Part shown: one piece after another, positions 27,457 to 36,865 of the stretch
Numbering within the stretch: the stretch's first letter is position 1
How the letters are laid out: each line of letters opens with the position of its first letter
Assembly: GCA_963768885.1 (NCBI GenBank)
Contig: CAVYJN010000007.1
Span: 1-64,000 of the forward strand
DNA length: 64,000 nt
DNA from: DASRIA01 sp963768885
GTDB lineage: Bacteria > Actinomycetota > Thermoleophilia > Solirubrobacterales > JBBDJG01
Direction of reading: 5' to 3'
The notes under the pieces: model-generated
Databases searched by the model: none
The model's input: only the letters and a program-made list of their open reading frames with translations
Told to the model about the DNA's origin: nothing
Program-made: the position numbers and the translations under genes

Positions 27457-28330
27457 GGTGCTGCAGGAGGCTGCCCTCGTCGAGCTCCTTGACGTCGAGC
27501 CCCGGCATCGGCTCGCCGAGCGATTCGGAGGCCTCGGCGATCGCCTTCGGGTCCTGGTAATGCGTCGTCGCATGGACGATCGCGCGCGCGCGCGCCGGCG
27601 GATCCGAGGACTTGAAGATCCCCGAGCCCACGAAGACGCCCTCCGCGCCGAGCTGCATCATGAGCGCGGCATCCGCGGGCGTCGCAAGACCGCCGGCCGA
27701 GAAGTTCACGACCGGCAGGCGGCCCTCGTCCGCGACGGCACGCACGAGGTCGAGAGGGGCGCGCAGCTCCTTGGCCGCGGACGCCAGCTCGGACCCGTCG
27801 ATGGAGGCGAGCCGCCGGATGCCCGACCGGATCGCGCGCATGTGACGCACGGCCTCGACCACGTTCCCCGTTCCGGCCTCGCCCTTGGTGCGGATCATCG
27901 CCGCGCCCTCGGAGATGCGGCGGAGAGCCTCACCGAGGTCCGTCGCGCCGCACACGAAGGGCACCTTGAAGCCCCACTTGTCGATGTGGTTCGCCTCGTC
28001 GGCAGGCGTGAGGACCTCCGACTCGTCGATGTAGTCGACCTCGAGCGCCTCGAGCACCTGCGCCTCGACGAAATGGCCGATGCGCGCCTTCGCCATCACC
28101 GGGATCGTCACCGACTCCTGGATCTCGCGGATCTTCGCGGTGTTCGCCATCCGCGCGACGCCGCCCTCCTTGCGGATGTCGGCCGGAACCCGCTCGAGCG
28201 CCATCACGGCGCAGGCGCCCGCGTCCTCGGCGATCCGCGCCTGCTCGGCATCGGTGACGTCCATGATGACGCCGCCCTTGAGCATCTCGGCGAGACCGCT
28301 CTTGACGCGGAATGTGGCTTCCTCACGCAC
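27446..28330 (-). CDS. pdxS: Pyridoxal 5'-phosphate synthase lyase subunit PdxS
   Basis: A 294-residue TIM-barrel enzyme that builds PLP from ribose 5-phosphate, glyceraldehyde 3-phosphate and ammonia. Conserved: GLAEMLKGGVIMDV (near residue 20), the reactive Lys in MAKARIGHFVEA, DYIDESEVLTPAD, IRTKGEAGTGN, NFSAGGLATPADAALMMQLGA and GSGIFKS. It heads the pdxS-pdxT-aminopeptidase operon. Confidence 0.97.
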   Translation of the reverse strand: MREEATFRVKSGLAEMLKGGVIMDVTDAEQARIAEDAGACAVMALERVPADIRKEGGVARMANTAKIREIQESVTIPVMAKARIGHFVEAQVLEALEVDYIDESEVLTPADEANHIDKWGFKVPFVCGATDLGEALRRISEGAAMIRTKGEAGTGNVVEAVRHMRAIRSGIRRLASIDGSELASAAKELRAPLDLVRAVADEGRLPVVNFSAGGLATPADAALMMQLGAEGVFVGSGIFKSSDPPARARAIVHATTHYQDPKAIAEASESLGEPMPGLDVKELDEGSLLQHRGW

Positions 28331-28375
28331 GGGACACGGAGTTTAGCCAGCCGGGGTCACCGGCCCCTGCTGTCC

Positions 28376-29293
28376 TCACTTCAACTTGTAAGCCTTGATG
28401 CGCTCTTCGTAGGCGGCCTCGTCGTTGCTGTAGACCGCGTAGGCGAGCGCCTGGATCAGCGACAGCAGCGCCGCGTGCGAGCGCGTGTAGGACGGGCTGT
28501 TGGACGAGTAGTACAGGCAATGGTCCGATAGCTTGGTCAGCTCGGAGATGCTGGCGTCGCTGATCGCGACCGTCGAGCAGTCCCGCTTGCGCGCAAGCTT
28601 CGCCGCCCTCAACACGAGTGCGTGCGGGCGACCGCTGCAGAACGTCATCACCAGGGTCTCCTCGTCGATGCGCGCGAGACGCGCCAGCGCCTCCTGGCTC
28701 GCGGAGGCGACGACCTCGGCGCGAAGGTCGAGCAACGCGAGCAGGTGGCGCAGGTAGCTCGCGAAGAACGCCATCTGGTCGACCCCCACCATCACGACCC
28801 GCTCCGCCCTGGCGACCAGCCCGGCGACCTCCTGGACGTCGTCGAGCGTCACCCGGCGGGCGCTCTCGTCGAGGTTCACGAGGTCGGTCGCGAGCGCGGT
28901 CTCGAATTCGCTGTTGCCGAGTGTCAAGAGCGCGGAATCCGATCCCTCCCCAGACGACGCCCCGGGTGCGTGGCTGCGGCGCTTGTACTCGTCGCGCGCG
29001 GCCTCCTGGAGCTCGGGGAACCCGTCGAATCCGAGTGCCTGCGAGAAGCGCACGACCGTCGAGCTCGAGGTGTCGGCTCGGCGCGCGAGCTCCTCGGCCG
29101 TCTGGAACGCGGCCTCCTCGAGGTGGTCGACGATGTAGCGCGCCACGTCCTTCTGCGAGCGAGAGAACTCCTCGAAGCGATCGGTGATGTAGGCGGAGAG
29201 CGTCATCCCCTTGGGAATCGGTTGCTGCTCCGTCTCGAGCGCGGTGTCGGTGCTGCCGTTTGCGGATCGGGAGGTGCCGGAGGATGTCTTCAT
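28376..29293 (-). CDS. RpiR/MurR-family transcriptional regulator (HTH-SIS)
   Basis: A 305-residue regulator. The N-terminal RpiR helix-turn-helix (YITDRFEEFSRSQKDVARYI, then TSSSTVVRFSQALGFDGFPE) is joined to a SIS sugar-phosphate-binding domain (VVMVGVDQMAFFASYLRHL, FCSGRPHALVLRAAKLAR). Such proteins respond to phosphosugars or amino-sugars. An N-terminal segment of about 28 residues rich in Ser/Thr is unusual and may be partly untranslated. It sits upstream of pdxS on the same strand; no target operon is evident. Confidence 0.9.
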   Translation of the reverse strand: MKTSSGTSRSANGSTDTALETEQQPIPKGMTLSAYITDRFEEFSRSQKDVARYIVDHLEEAAFQTAEELARRADTSSSTVVRFSQALGFDGFPELQEAARDEYKRRSHAPGASSGEGSDSALLTLGNSEFETALATDLVNLDESARRVTLDDVQEVAGLVARAERVVMVGVDQMAFFASYLRHLLALLDLRAEVVASASQEALARLARIDEETLVMTFCSGRPHALVLRAAKLARKRDCSTVAISDASISELTKLSDHCLYYSSNSPSYTRSHAALLSLIQALAYAVYSNDEAAYEERIKAYKLK

Positions 29294-29341
29294 GGCACCT
29301 GGGGTTCGACGCCCCGGACCGGCTCCCTCTACGCGACAGTG

Positions 29342-29977
29342 CTATTGCGGCGTCACCCGGAGGGAAGCCCACAGGTACCAGGTGCCGACCGATCTCCATG
29401 GCCGCCACGGGCGGGCCAGCCTGGCCAGCCGTGGCGGCTCGGGAAGCTTGCGCAGGCTGTATTCGATCATCGCCGCGCGGCGCACGCCGAGATCGCCGAC
29501 AGGGAGCACGTCGGGGCGGTCGAGATGGAAGATCAGGAACATGTCGACGGTCCACTGCCCGATTCCCTTGACCTGCACCAGGCGCTCGGACACCTGCTCG
29601 TCGGAGAGCTCGTCGAGCTCCTCGAGGACCAGCTCCCCGGATTCGACGTGCTCGGCGAGGTCACGCAGGAACGCGACCTTCGAGCGCGACAACCCGGCCG
29701 CGGCGCGCAACGCCTCGGGGTCGTCGGCGAGGATCTGGCGCGGTGTCGGCGTGCGGCCGTCGAAGCGCCCGTAGAGCTTGGTGAGGATGCTGCGCGCGGC
29801 CGTGACCGACAGCTGCTGGCCGACGATCGACCGGACCAGCGCGCCGTAGTGGTCCGGCGCGGGCCCGCCGCGATCCGTCGGGTGACCGAGCTTGCAGGGA
29901 CCGACACGATCGATGATCGTGGCCATCACCGGGTCGGCGCGGCGCAGATGGGCCACCGCCCCCCGGTGGTCTCGCAC
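29342..29977 (-). CDS. DNA-3-methyladenine glycosylase (AlkA-like, HhH-GPD)
   Basis: A 211-residue base-excision repair glycosylase of the HhH-GPD superfamily. The helix-hairpin-helix is LVQVKGIGQWTVDMFLIF and the catalytic Asp is in PVGDLGVRRA. SIVGQQLSVTAARSI is the typical early motif. It removes alkylated bases. GTG start at 29977 is inferred, since the upstream residues overlap the neighbouring gene without conservation. Confidence 0.9.
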   Translation of the reverse strand: MRDHRGAVAHLRRADPVMATIIDRVGPCKLGHPTDRGGPAPDHYGALVRSIVGQQLSVTAARSILTKLYGRFDGRTPTPRQILADDPEALRAAAGLSRSKVAFLRDLAEHVESGELVLEELDELSDEQVSERLVQVKGIGQWTVDMFLIFHLDRPDVLPVGDLGVRRAAMIEYSLRKLPEPPRLARLARPWRPWRSVGTWYLWASLRVTPQ

Positions 29978-29982
29978 GCCGG

Positions 29983-30945
29983 CTAAGGCTCGACGCGGAC
30001 GACCACGTTCTCGGCCGAGACCGCGACCCACACGGCGCCCTCACCAACGGCGACGGCGGCGGGGTGCGCCCCGACCGCGACCGACTCGGAGACCTTGGTG
30101 CCGCCGGATTCGATCCGCTGAAGGGTGCTGTCACTGGCGTTCGCGACCCACGCGGACCCGTCACCGACGGCGAGCCCGCCCGGGGCGCCGCCAAGCTTGA
30201 TCGGCTCGCCTGCCCGATTGGTGGCGGGGTCGATTCGCACGAGCGACTGATCGCTGATGTTGGTCACCCAGACGCCGCCCTCGCCGACCGCGACGTCGCC
30301 GGGCCCGTTGCCGACGCGCACCGTGGCGACCACGCGGTTCGACCCCGGATCGATGCGAGAGACGGTCCCGTCGCCATAGTTGGCGACCCAGACCGCTCCC
30401 TCGCCGAACGCCACGCCCTCGGGGGCGGCCCCGACCCGGATCGGCCGACCGACCACCTTGTTGGTGCGCACGTCGATGCGCCGCACGTTGCGCTCGACGG
30501 AGTCGGCGACCCATGCGGCGCCCGCGCCGACGACGATCCCCGTCGGCTCGACGCCGGCGATCACCGTCTTCGCGAGGCGACCGGTGCGCGCGTCCACGCG
30601 CGCAACGCGGGACCCGAGGCCTGACGTCACCCACAGCGCGTTGTCGCCGTATGCCACGTATCCGGGCTCCTCACCGACGCTCGCCGGCCTGCCTTCGACC
30701 TTCTTCGCGTCCGGGTCGACTCGCACGAGCGTGCCCCCGTCGGAGTTCGCGACCCAGACGCTCCCGCTGCCGATCGCGATCGCAGCGGGCGATGCGCCGA
30801 CCTGCACGGTGTCGGTCTTCTCGAGGCCTCCTCCGCCGCTGATCAGGACCACGGCGACGACGATCGCCGCGATCACGGCGAGGCCGACAGCCGCGAGCCT
30901 GGCGCTGGGAAGCCGTCTGCGTGGCGTCTCGGTGGACATGGGCAT
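29983..30945 (-). CDS. Membrane-anchored seven-bladed beta-propeller protein
   Basis: A 320-residue protein. A single membrane helix near residues 17-36 (AVGLAVIAAIVVAVVLI) is followed by seven repeats of about 40 residues with the pattern GxxPxxVAVGxGxVWVAN...VxRIDP, a YVTN/virginiamycin-lyase-type propeller facing outside. No catalytic residues can be singled out, so a binding or scaffolding role is likely. It lies just upstream of the glycosylase on the same strand. Confidence 0.8.
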   Translation of the reverse strand: MPMSTETPRRRLPSARLAAVGLAVIAAIVVAVVLISGGGGLEKTDTVQVGASPAAIAIGSGSVWVANSDGGTLVRVDPDAKKVEGRPASVGEEPGYVAYGDNALWVTSGLGSRVARVDARTGRLAKTVIAGVEPTGIVVGAGAAWVADSVERNVRRIDVRTNKVVGRPIRVGAAPEGVAFGEGAVWVANYGDGTVSRIDPGSNRVVATVRVGNGPGDVAVGEGGVWVTNISDQSLVRIDPATNRAGEPIKLGGAPGGLAVGDGSAWVANASDSTLQRIESGGTKVSESVAVGAHPAAVAVGEGAVWVAVSAENVVVRVEP

Positions 30946-30977
30946 GCCCGCCGTGCGGGCGGCGGCAGCCTAGCACT

Positions 30978-31187
30978 CAGCCCTGCTCGCAAACCCCGAA
31001 CGACCTCGGCTCGACCTGCTCGGTCACCACGACGGCGGACACCCTCCTTCCCGGCACCGTGACCAGAGAGACCGCTCCGTCTGGGGATTCGACCGCGTGC
31101 GCATGTTCGACGGCGGGGTCGACGGAGACGCGGACACCTCCGCGGACAACTCCCTGTTCGCGACGCAGGGCGTGTTCGTACCGTAGA
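30978..31187 (+). pseudogene. C-terminal remnant of a secreted protein (paralogue of the 49.4-kb gene)
   Basis: A decayed fragment in two frames. CSQTPNDLGSTCSVTTTADT and LLPGTVTRE, then a one-base shift and RSVWGFDRVRMFDGG to ATQGVFVP and a stop. It aligns with the last 70 or so residues of the protein at 49433-50815 (GGSCSLVTTYDALIPGAV, RAVWELGQVQVRDAG, RQGVFVP). No N-terminal part is present. It fills most of the 260-base gap before the REC-TrxR gene; apart from it I see nothing there. Confidence 0.65.
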
Positions 31188-31207
31188 GGCGTATCATCGG
31201 CCTCCAC

Positions 31208-32949
31208 ATGGGGGTGAACGATCAGCGTCGCGCGGTGCTGCTCGCCGTCGAGGCAGACGCGGACACCCTCGACCGCATCGCCGGCGAGCTCCGGCAGCGC
31301 TACGGAGCCGACTACGACGTCCGCTGCGAGCGCTCGCCCCAACGCGCGCGCGAGGAGCTCAAGCGGATGCGCGAGGCGGGCGACCCGGTCGCGCTCGTGC
31401 TCGCCAGCCAGTGGCTGGACGACGACACCGGCACGGAGCTGCTCGCCTACGTCAAGCACGTGCACCCGGGGGCGAAGCGGGGCCTGATGATCGAGTTCGG
31501 CGACTGGGGCATCGAGCGCACCGCCGAGGCGGTCCTGAGCGCGATGGCGCTCGGGCACATCGACTACTACGTGCTGAAGCCCTGGGCATCCCCGGACGAG
31601 TTCTTCCACCGCACCGTCACCGAGTTCCTGCACGAGTGGCGGCGGCACGTGGGCAGCGGCACCGCGGAGGTCGAGGTCGTCGGCGAGCGGTGGTCCCCGC
31701 AGGTCCACGACCTCACGACGCTGCTGATCCGCAACGGCTTTCCCCACGTCTTCCACCCGCGTGACAGCGCCGAGGGACAGCGCATCCTGCGCGAGTGCGC
31801 ATGCGAGGACATCCGGGAGCCCGTCGTGCGGCTGCTCGGCAAGAAGATCCTGATCGCGCCCACCCGGGAGCAGCTCGCACGCGCCTACGGCGTGACCACC
31901 CAGCTCGACGGAAGCACCGAGTTCGACGTGGTGGTCGTCGGGGCCGGCCCCGCCGGCCTCGCGACCGCCGTGGCGGCCTCCTCCGAGGGCCTGCGAACGC
32001 TGGTCGTCGAACGCGAGGCGATCGGCGGCCAGGCCGGGTCGAGCACGCTGATCCGCAACTACCCCGGCTTCTCGCGCGGAGTGAGCGGGGCCGAGCTCGC
32101 GCAGCGCGCCTACCAGCAGGCGTGGGTGTTCGGGGCGAAGCTGCTCCTGACGCGATCGGTCCGCGGCATTCATACGCTCGGGCACCGGCACGTCGTCGAG
32201 ATCTCCGACGGCAGCCAGGCAACGGCGCGGGCCGTCGTGCTCGCCACCGGCGTGACCTACAGGCGGCTCGGCATCGACTCGCTCGACGACCTCACCGGCG
32301 CGGGCGTCTTCTACGGCGCGTCGGTCTCCGATGCCCAGGCGCTCAGCGGCCAGGACGTGTACGTCGTGGGCGGAGGGAACTCGGCCGGGCAGGCGGCCAT
32401 GCACCTGCGCCGGTTCGCACGCCGGGTCTCCATCGTCGTGCGCGGATCGTCGCTCGCGGCGAGCATGTCCCAGTACCTGCGCGACACGATCGCCGCCAAT
32501 TCCGACGACATCGAGGTGCTGCTCGAGCACGGAGGTGGTCGGAGGCGGCGGAGAGGGCCGGCTGCAGTACCTCGAGATCCGCAACGGTGACGGCGAGGTC
32601 AGCCGGGTCGACGCCGCGGCCCTGTTCGTCATGATCGGCGCCGTACCGCGGATGAAGTGGCTTCCGGAGCACGATCGAGCTCGACGAGTGGGGCTACGTG
32701 AAGACGGGCCGTGACGCGATCGAGGCGAAGAAGGCAAAGGGATTCCCGGATCCCTCGCACGGGTTCGGCGAGTTCGAGACGTGCGTGCCGGGTGTCTTCG
32801 CGGTCGGCGATCTCCGGCACGGCGCGGTGAAGCGGGTGGCCTCGGCCGTCGGCGAGGGCTCCGCGGTGGTGCGTCAGATACTCGAATACGTCGAGCGGGA
32901 GCCGGTCATCCCGGCTGACTGGGCTTCGGCCCCTGCTCGACAAGACTGA
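31208..32949 (+). CDS. Receiver-like / glutaredoxin-like / thioredoxin reductase-like fusion (two frameshifts as read)
   Basis: About 580 residues when repaired. Residues 1-140 are a response-regulator-like fold, with the Lys in YYVLKPW kept but the phospho-acceptor position apparently Ser (LVLASQWL). Residues about 150-225 look like a glutaredoxin-like domain (GERWSPQVHDLTTLLIRNG). From about 235 on is a thioredoxin reductase-type flavoprotein: FAD motif VVVGAGPAGLATA, NADPH motif YVVGGGNSAGQAA, and C-terminal GVFAVGDLR. The usual redox CxxC before the NADPH motif is replaced by GASVSDAQ. Two one-base insertions (near 32528 and 32672, each GAGCACG for GAGACG) break the frame. Such fusions exist in actinobacteria; the function is unclear. 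Confidence 0.85.
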
Positions 32950-32963
32950 GCCGACGCGCTCGG

Positions 32964-34257
32964 ATGGCATTCGCCGCCGAACCACACCTGCAGATCGACG
33001 AGGTGACCTACCCCCCGCAGCGGCACGCGCGGCTCGGCGACCGCCACCTCGAGGAGCCGAGCCCGGGAGGAGTGGCCGACGACGCCTACGCCTTGCGGAT
33101 CAGGGGTTGGGTCACGGGTACCCACAGCCGCGTGGTGGGAGTGGAGGTGGCGCACCGCGGCCTTGCCCTCGCGGACGCCCCGGTTTCCGCAGTTCCGGTG
33201 GGACAGCAGAGCCCGATCCGGCTCAGCGTGAGCACGCTCGGCCTGCCGCATCGGTTCCGGCTCACCGTGCGGGCGGTGCTCGAGGACGAGACGCGATCGC
33301 CCGTCGCCAGGATCGCGGGTACCCGCGCGCCGCTGCGAGCCTCGCCCGGTCCCGGGCCGGCTCCGGTGCTGCTGACGATGATCGGCCGCAGCGGGTCCAC
33401 AGCGCTCTCGAACCTGCTGTGCCACCACCCCGACGTGGCCGGCTACAAGACCTGGGATACCGAGACCCGCATCGTGTCGTACTGGACGAGCGTCCTGTTG
33501 AGCCTCGCCCGACCGCAGAGCTACGAGCGACAGCTCCATGCGGGCGCGGTCATGACGGACGGCTGGTGGATCGGCGGCCAACCTCCCTACCCGCAGCCTC
33601 CCGAGGACGCAGAGGCCCTGAGCGCGATCGGCCGGTCGGCCATCGACGCGCTGGCCTCTTTCTGCAACGCACAGATCGGCCGTGTGACGGGCGCCCTCGC
33701 CGCAGCCGGCGGAAAGCCGGACGCCCGCTTCTTCGTCGAGAAGGCCGCGCCCGCGATGCTGCGAAGCACGGCGGAGGTGATGGAGGAGCTCGATCCTCGC
33801 GCGCGCGAGGTCCTGCTGATCAGGGATCCGCGCGACATGGTCTGCTCCATGCGGGCCTACTCGGACAAGAGGGGGTCTCTTCGTCTTCGGCCCGAGGCCG
33901 GATGCGTCGATCGAGGACACGATCAGGTGGCTGAGCCACAACGGCGCCGCCGGGCTCGTCGACTACATGCAGAGGCGCGGGCGCCGGGTGCACGTAGTCC
34001 GGTACGAGGACCTCGTGGGAGACCAGCGCGAGACGCTCGTGGGGGTGCTCGAACACATCGGCGCGAGCACGGACCCGGACACGGTGACGGAGATGCTCGC
34101 GCGGCTCGCCGCCCAGCGCAGCCAGCGCGCCGGCCACGCGACGACCGACTCGACCGACCGCTCGGTGGGGCGCTGGCGCTCCGAGCTGACCCCGGAGCAG
34201 CAGGAGCTCGCGCAGGCGCTCTTCCGCCCTCACCTCGAAGCGCTCGGCTACGACTGA
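32964..34257 (+). CDS. Sulfotransferase-family protein (frameshifted as read)
   Basis: About 430 residues when repaired. The PAPS 5'-phosphosulfate loop is MIGRSGSTALSNLL (about residue 140) and the 3'-phosphate motif is LLIRDPRDMVCSMRAYS. The first 130 residues are an extra beta-rich region (LRIRGWVTGTHSRVVGVEVA) that resembles a carbohydrate- or surface-binding add-on. At 33871-33875 a run of five G should probably be four; the correct frame then gives LFVFGPRPDASIEDTIRWL to LEALGYD. It transfers sulfate from PAPS to an unknown acceptor, likely glycan or lipid. It follows the REC-TrxR gene by 14 bases. Confidence 0.85.
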
Positions 34258-34258
34258 G

Positions 34259-35678
34259 TCAGCGGCGCGATATCCGCTCGACCGCGCGCACGACGTCGGT
34301 CCTGCCGACCGTCGCGCGGTCCCGCCCGCGACCGCCGAGCACGCGGTCGCGTCCCCCGCCGCGCGCCGAGAACGAGTCGTTCCCGCGGTCGCCGTACAGA
34401 CGGTCGCGACCCGACCCGCCGAGGAGCCGGTCCCGCCCGCTGCGCCCGCGCAGCACGTCGTTGCCGGCGTCGCCGCTGAGCCGGTCGTTGCCCTTGCCGC
34501 CCGACACGCGGTCGTTGCCCGCGCCGGCCTTGATCACGTCGTTGCCGCCGAGGCCGCGGATCACGTCGTTGCCGCCGAGGCCGCAGATCACGTCGCGCTT
34601 CGGCGTCCCGTCCAGGCGGTCGTCCTCCCTGGTGCCGCGGATCGTGCAGCGTGAGCGGGCCGTCCGCTTCAGCGGGGGAGCCTTGCGTCGGGGCGAAGCT
34701 CGCGGTGCGGCCGTGGCACGCGCCGCCCCCGGAGTCGGAGAAGGTCTTGCCGGCCTCGGGGACGAACCGCCATTCGTAGCTGGTCGGGTGCAGCGAGAAC
34801 GTGAGCACCCCGAACGAGTCGTTGTGGCGCACCTCGCTGTTCGGCTTCACCTTGCTCCAGCCGGTGAAGAACACGCCTCCGGTCCCGACCACGAAGGCCC
34901 GGATCCCGCGGGCCGGATCGAAGTTGCCGGCGGGGTCCTGGGGCGCGAAGCGCTCGTAGTCGTGCGCGTCGCCGCCCAGGACGATGTCCGTGCCGGCCCT
35001 GTGCAGCACGTCCCAGAACGTCTGCGAGGCGAGCGAGTTGCCGCGCAGGCCCGAGTTGAACCGCGGGCTGTGCCAGTACGCCAGCGTGCAGGACGTGCGG
35101 TGGGCGGCGAGGTCGGACTGCAGCCAGCGCTCCTGGGGTGAACCCGGCGCGCACCCGGAGGCCGCGCCGCCGGTCGGGACCTGGTCGCAGTTGCTGTTGA
35201 GCGCGATCAGGTGCCAGGCGCCGACGTCGAACGAGTAGTAGCCCTTTCCGCGCGGTCCGGCGGGGCCGTCGTCCACGCTCTCGCCGTTGAAGTAGTCGAA
35301 GTAGCCGCGTGCGTTGGAGGTGGAGTACTCGTGGTTTCCGGGCACGGGCCGGATGATCGGCTTGACGCGACCCCACGTCGGGCCGAACACGGAGTTGAAG
35401 TCATTCAGCGCGCCGACGTGGTACTGCGTGTCGCCGAGCGCGAGCACGGCGGAGAAGCCGCCTCCGACGAGCAGGTCGGACGTGGCGCGCTGGCGGCAAT
35501 GTCCCTCGACACCCGCGCCCTTGTTGAAGAAGTCGCTCGTGGTGTCGCAGGCGATGTCCCCCGCCGCCGCGATCACCGGGTCCGCCGCGCTCGCCGGCGC
35601 CGCTGTCGCGAACGTGCATGCCGCAGCGACGACCGCGCTCGCGAGAAGGCGGACAGGCGCGCTTCCCCTGATCGACAC
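34259..35678 (-). CDS. Secreted metallophosphoesterase with RTX-like repeats (frameshifted as read)
   Basis: An exported calcineurin-like phosphoesterase. A signal peptide (VRLLASAVVAAACTF, cut near PASA) precedes the metal motifs: AAAGDIAC, ALGDTQY, PVPGNHEY, AYWHSPRF and LGGDAHDYERF. A one-base insertion near 34672-34682 shifts the frame; beyond it come CTIRGTREDD and eight or nine nonapeptide repeats of the type GGNDVIRGL, GGKGNDRLSG, GDAGNDVLRG, typical calcium-binding RTX-like motifs. Relatives include purple-acid-phosphatase-like secreted enzymes. A GTG start at 35678 is inferred; ATG at 35705 or 35741 is possible. It is convergent with the sulfotransferase gene. Confidence 0.85.
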
Positions 35679-35803
35679 CCCTGGCCCTTTCCTGGGCAAC
35701 TGCATCCCTTCCGTGGTCCCCTTTCCCCTGCTGAAGAACATTATCGTGATCTGCGACGCGCCGCCGGGGCGAATTCACGCGCAGCAGACCCTAGACTGCG
35801 CCG

Positions 35804-36196
35804 ATGGCCGCCAACGGGGTTCCGCGCAAGCCGCCGAGGAAGCAGTTCAACTGCCTCGAGTGCCCGGCGTACTGCTGCTCCTATCCGAACATCCCCGTCA
35901 CGCTGCGTGACGTCAGGCGGCTCGCGACGCGCTTCGAGATCTCGCAGGAGGATGCGGAGCGTCGCTTCACCAAGACGGGCGTCGACGGCACGCGCGTGAT
36001 GCGTCACCGGGTCGATCACATCTACCCGTCGACGTGCCAGTTCCTCGACCAGGAGACGCGCAACTGCACGGTCTACGAGGACCGGCCGAAGATGTGCCGC
36101 GACTTTCCGGCGACCCACAGGTGCGGATACTTCGACTTCCTCAAGTGGGAGCGGGAGAACCAGGAGGACGACGAGTTCGTCCCGATCGTCGTGTAG
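35804..36196 (+). CDS. YkgJ-family cysteine-cluster protein
   Basis: A 130-residue protein with the cluster CLECPAYCC near residues 17-25 and later Cys in YPSTCQFL, RNCTVYEDRPKMCRDFP and HRCGYF, the pattern of the YkgJ (zinc- or iron-chelating) family. The molecular role is unknown. It is followed ten bases later by yceH. Confidence 0.88.
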   Translation: MAANGVPRKPPRKQFNCLECPAYCCSYPNIPVTLRDVRRLATRFEISQEDAERRFTKTGVDGTRVMRHRVDHIYPSTCQFLDQETRNCTVYEDRPKMCRDFPATHRCGYFDFLKWERENQEDDEFVPIVV

Positions 36197-36205
36197 TGGT
36201 CTGTC

Positions 36206-36865
36206 GTGCGCGACCTTGATCCGGTCCAGATCAGGGTGCTCGGCTGCCTGATCGAGAAGCAGCAGACGACGCCGGACGCCTACCCGCTGACCCTCAACTC
36301 GCTGCGGCTCGCGTGCAACCAGTCGACGAACCGCGATCCGGTCGTGGACTACGACGAGGCCGCGGTGCGCGAGGCCGCGCAGCGGCTCGGCCAACAGGGA
36401 CTCGCGCGGCTCGCCAGCTACCACGGCAGTCGTGCGCACAAGTACCGCCACCTCGTCGACGACGCGCTCGGCTTGGCGCCCGACGAGCGCGCGCTGCTCT
36501 GCGTGCTGATGCTGCGCGGTCCGCAGACGCTCGGCGAGCTGAAGCAGCGCACCGAGCGCATGCACACCTTCGCCGACCTTCAGTCGGTGCAGGATGCGCT
36601 CGGCCGCCTCACCGAGCGGGAGCTCGGGCAGTGGCTCGAGCGCAGGCCCGGCCAGAAGGAGGCGCGATACACACACCTGCTCGCGGACGGCCCCGCGCCG
36701 GTCGCGGGCGCCGAGCCGCCGGCCGCGCCGGCGGTCGCGGAGACCGCGGAGGCGGCGCGCCCGGTAGACGGCGATCTCGCCGCCGAGGTGGCGCGGCTGC
36801 GGGACGACGTCGAGTCCCTGCGCGCGGAGCTCGCCGCGCTGCGCGACGGGCTCGCTACGGGCTGA
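36206..36865 (+). CDS. YceH/DUF480-family protein
   Basis: A 219-residue protein of two winged-helix-like domains: LDPVQIRVLGCLIEKQQTTPD, YPLTLNSLRLACNQSTNRDP and RALLCVLMLRGPQTLGELK are family signatures. The C-terminal coiled segment (VARLRDDVESLRAELAALRD) follows an Ala/Pro-rich linker. Function unknown, possibly DNA-binding. Start GTG. Its end overlaps the convergent gene by 11 bases. Confidence 0.92.
   Translation: MRDLDPVQIRVLGCLIEKQQTTPDAYPLTLNSLRLACNQSTNRDPVVDYDEAAVREAAQRLGQQGLARLASYHGSRAHKYRHLVDDALGLAPDERALLCVLMLRGPQTLGELKQRTERMHTFADLQSVQDALGRLTERELGQWLERRPGQKEARYTHLLADGPAPVAGAEPPAAPAVAETAEAARPVDGDLAAEVARLRDDVESLRAELAALRDGLATG

Noticed and set aside
30977..32737. A 586-residue minus-strand open frame opposite the REC-TrxR gene
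   Set aside because: The plus strand encodes obvious FAD and NADPH motifs; the antisense frame has none.
34259..34591. A separate 110-residue RTX-repeat gene
   Set aside because: It has no start signal of its own and continues the phosphoesterase after a one-base shift.
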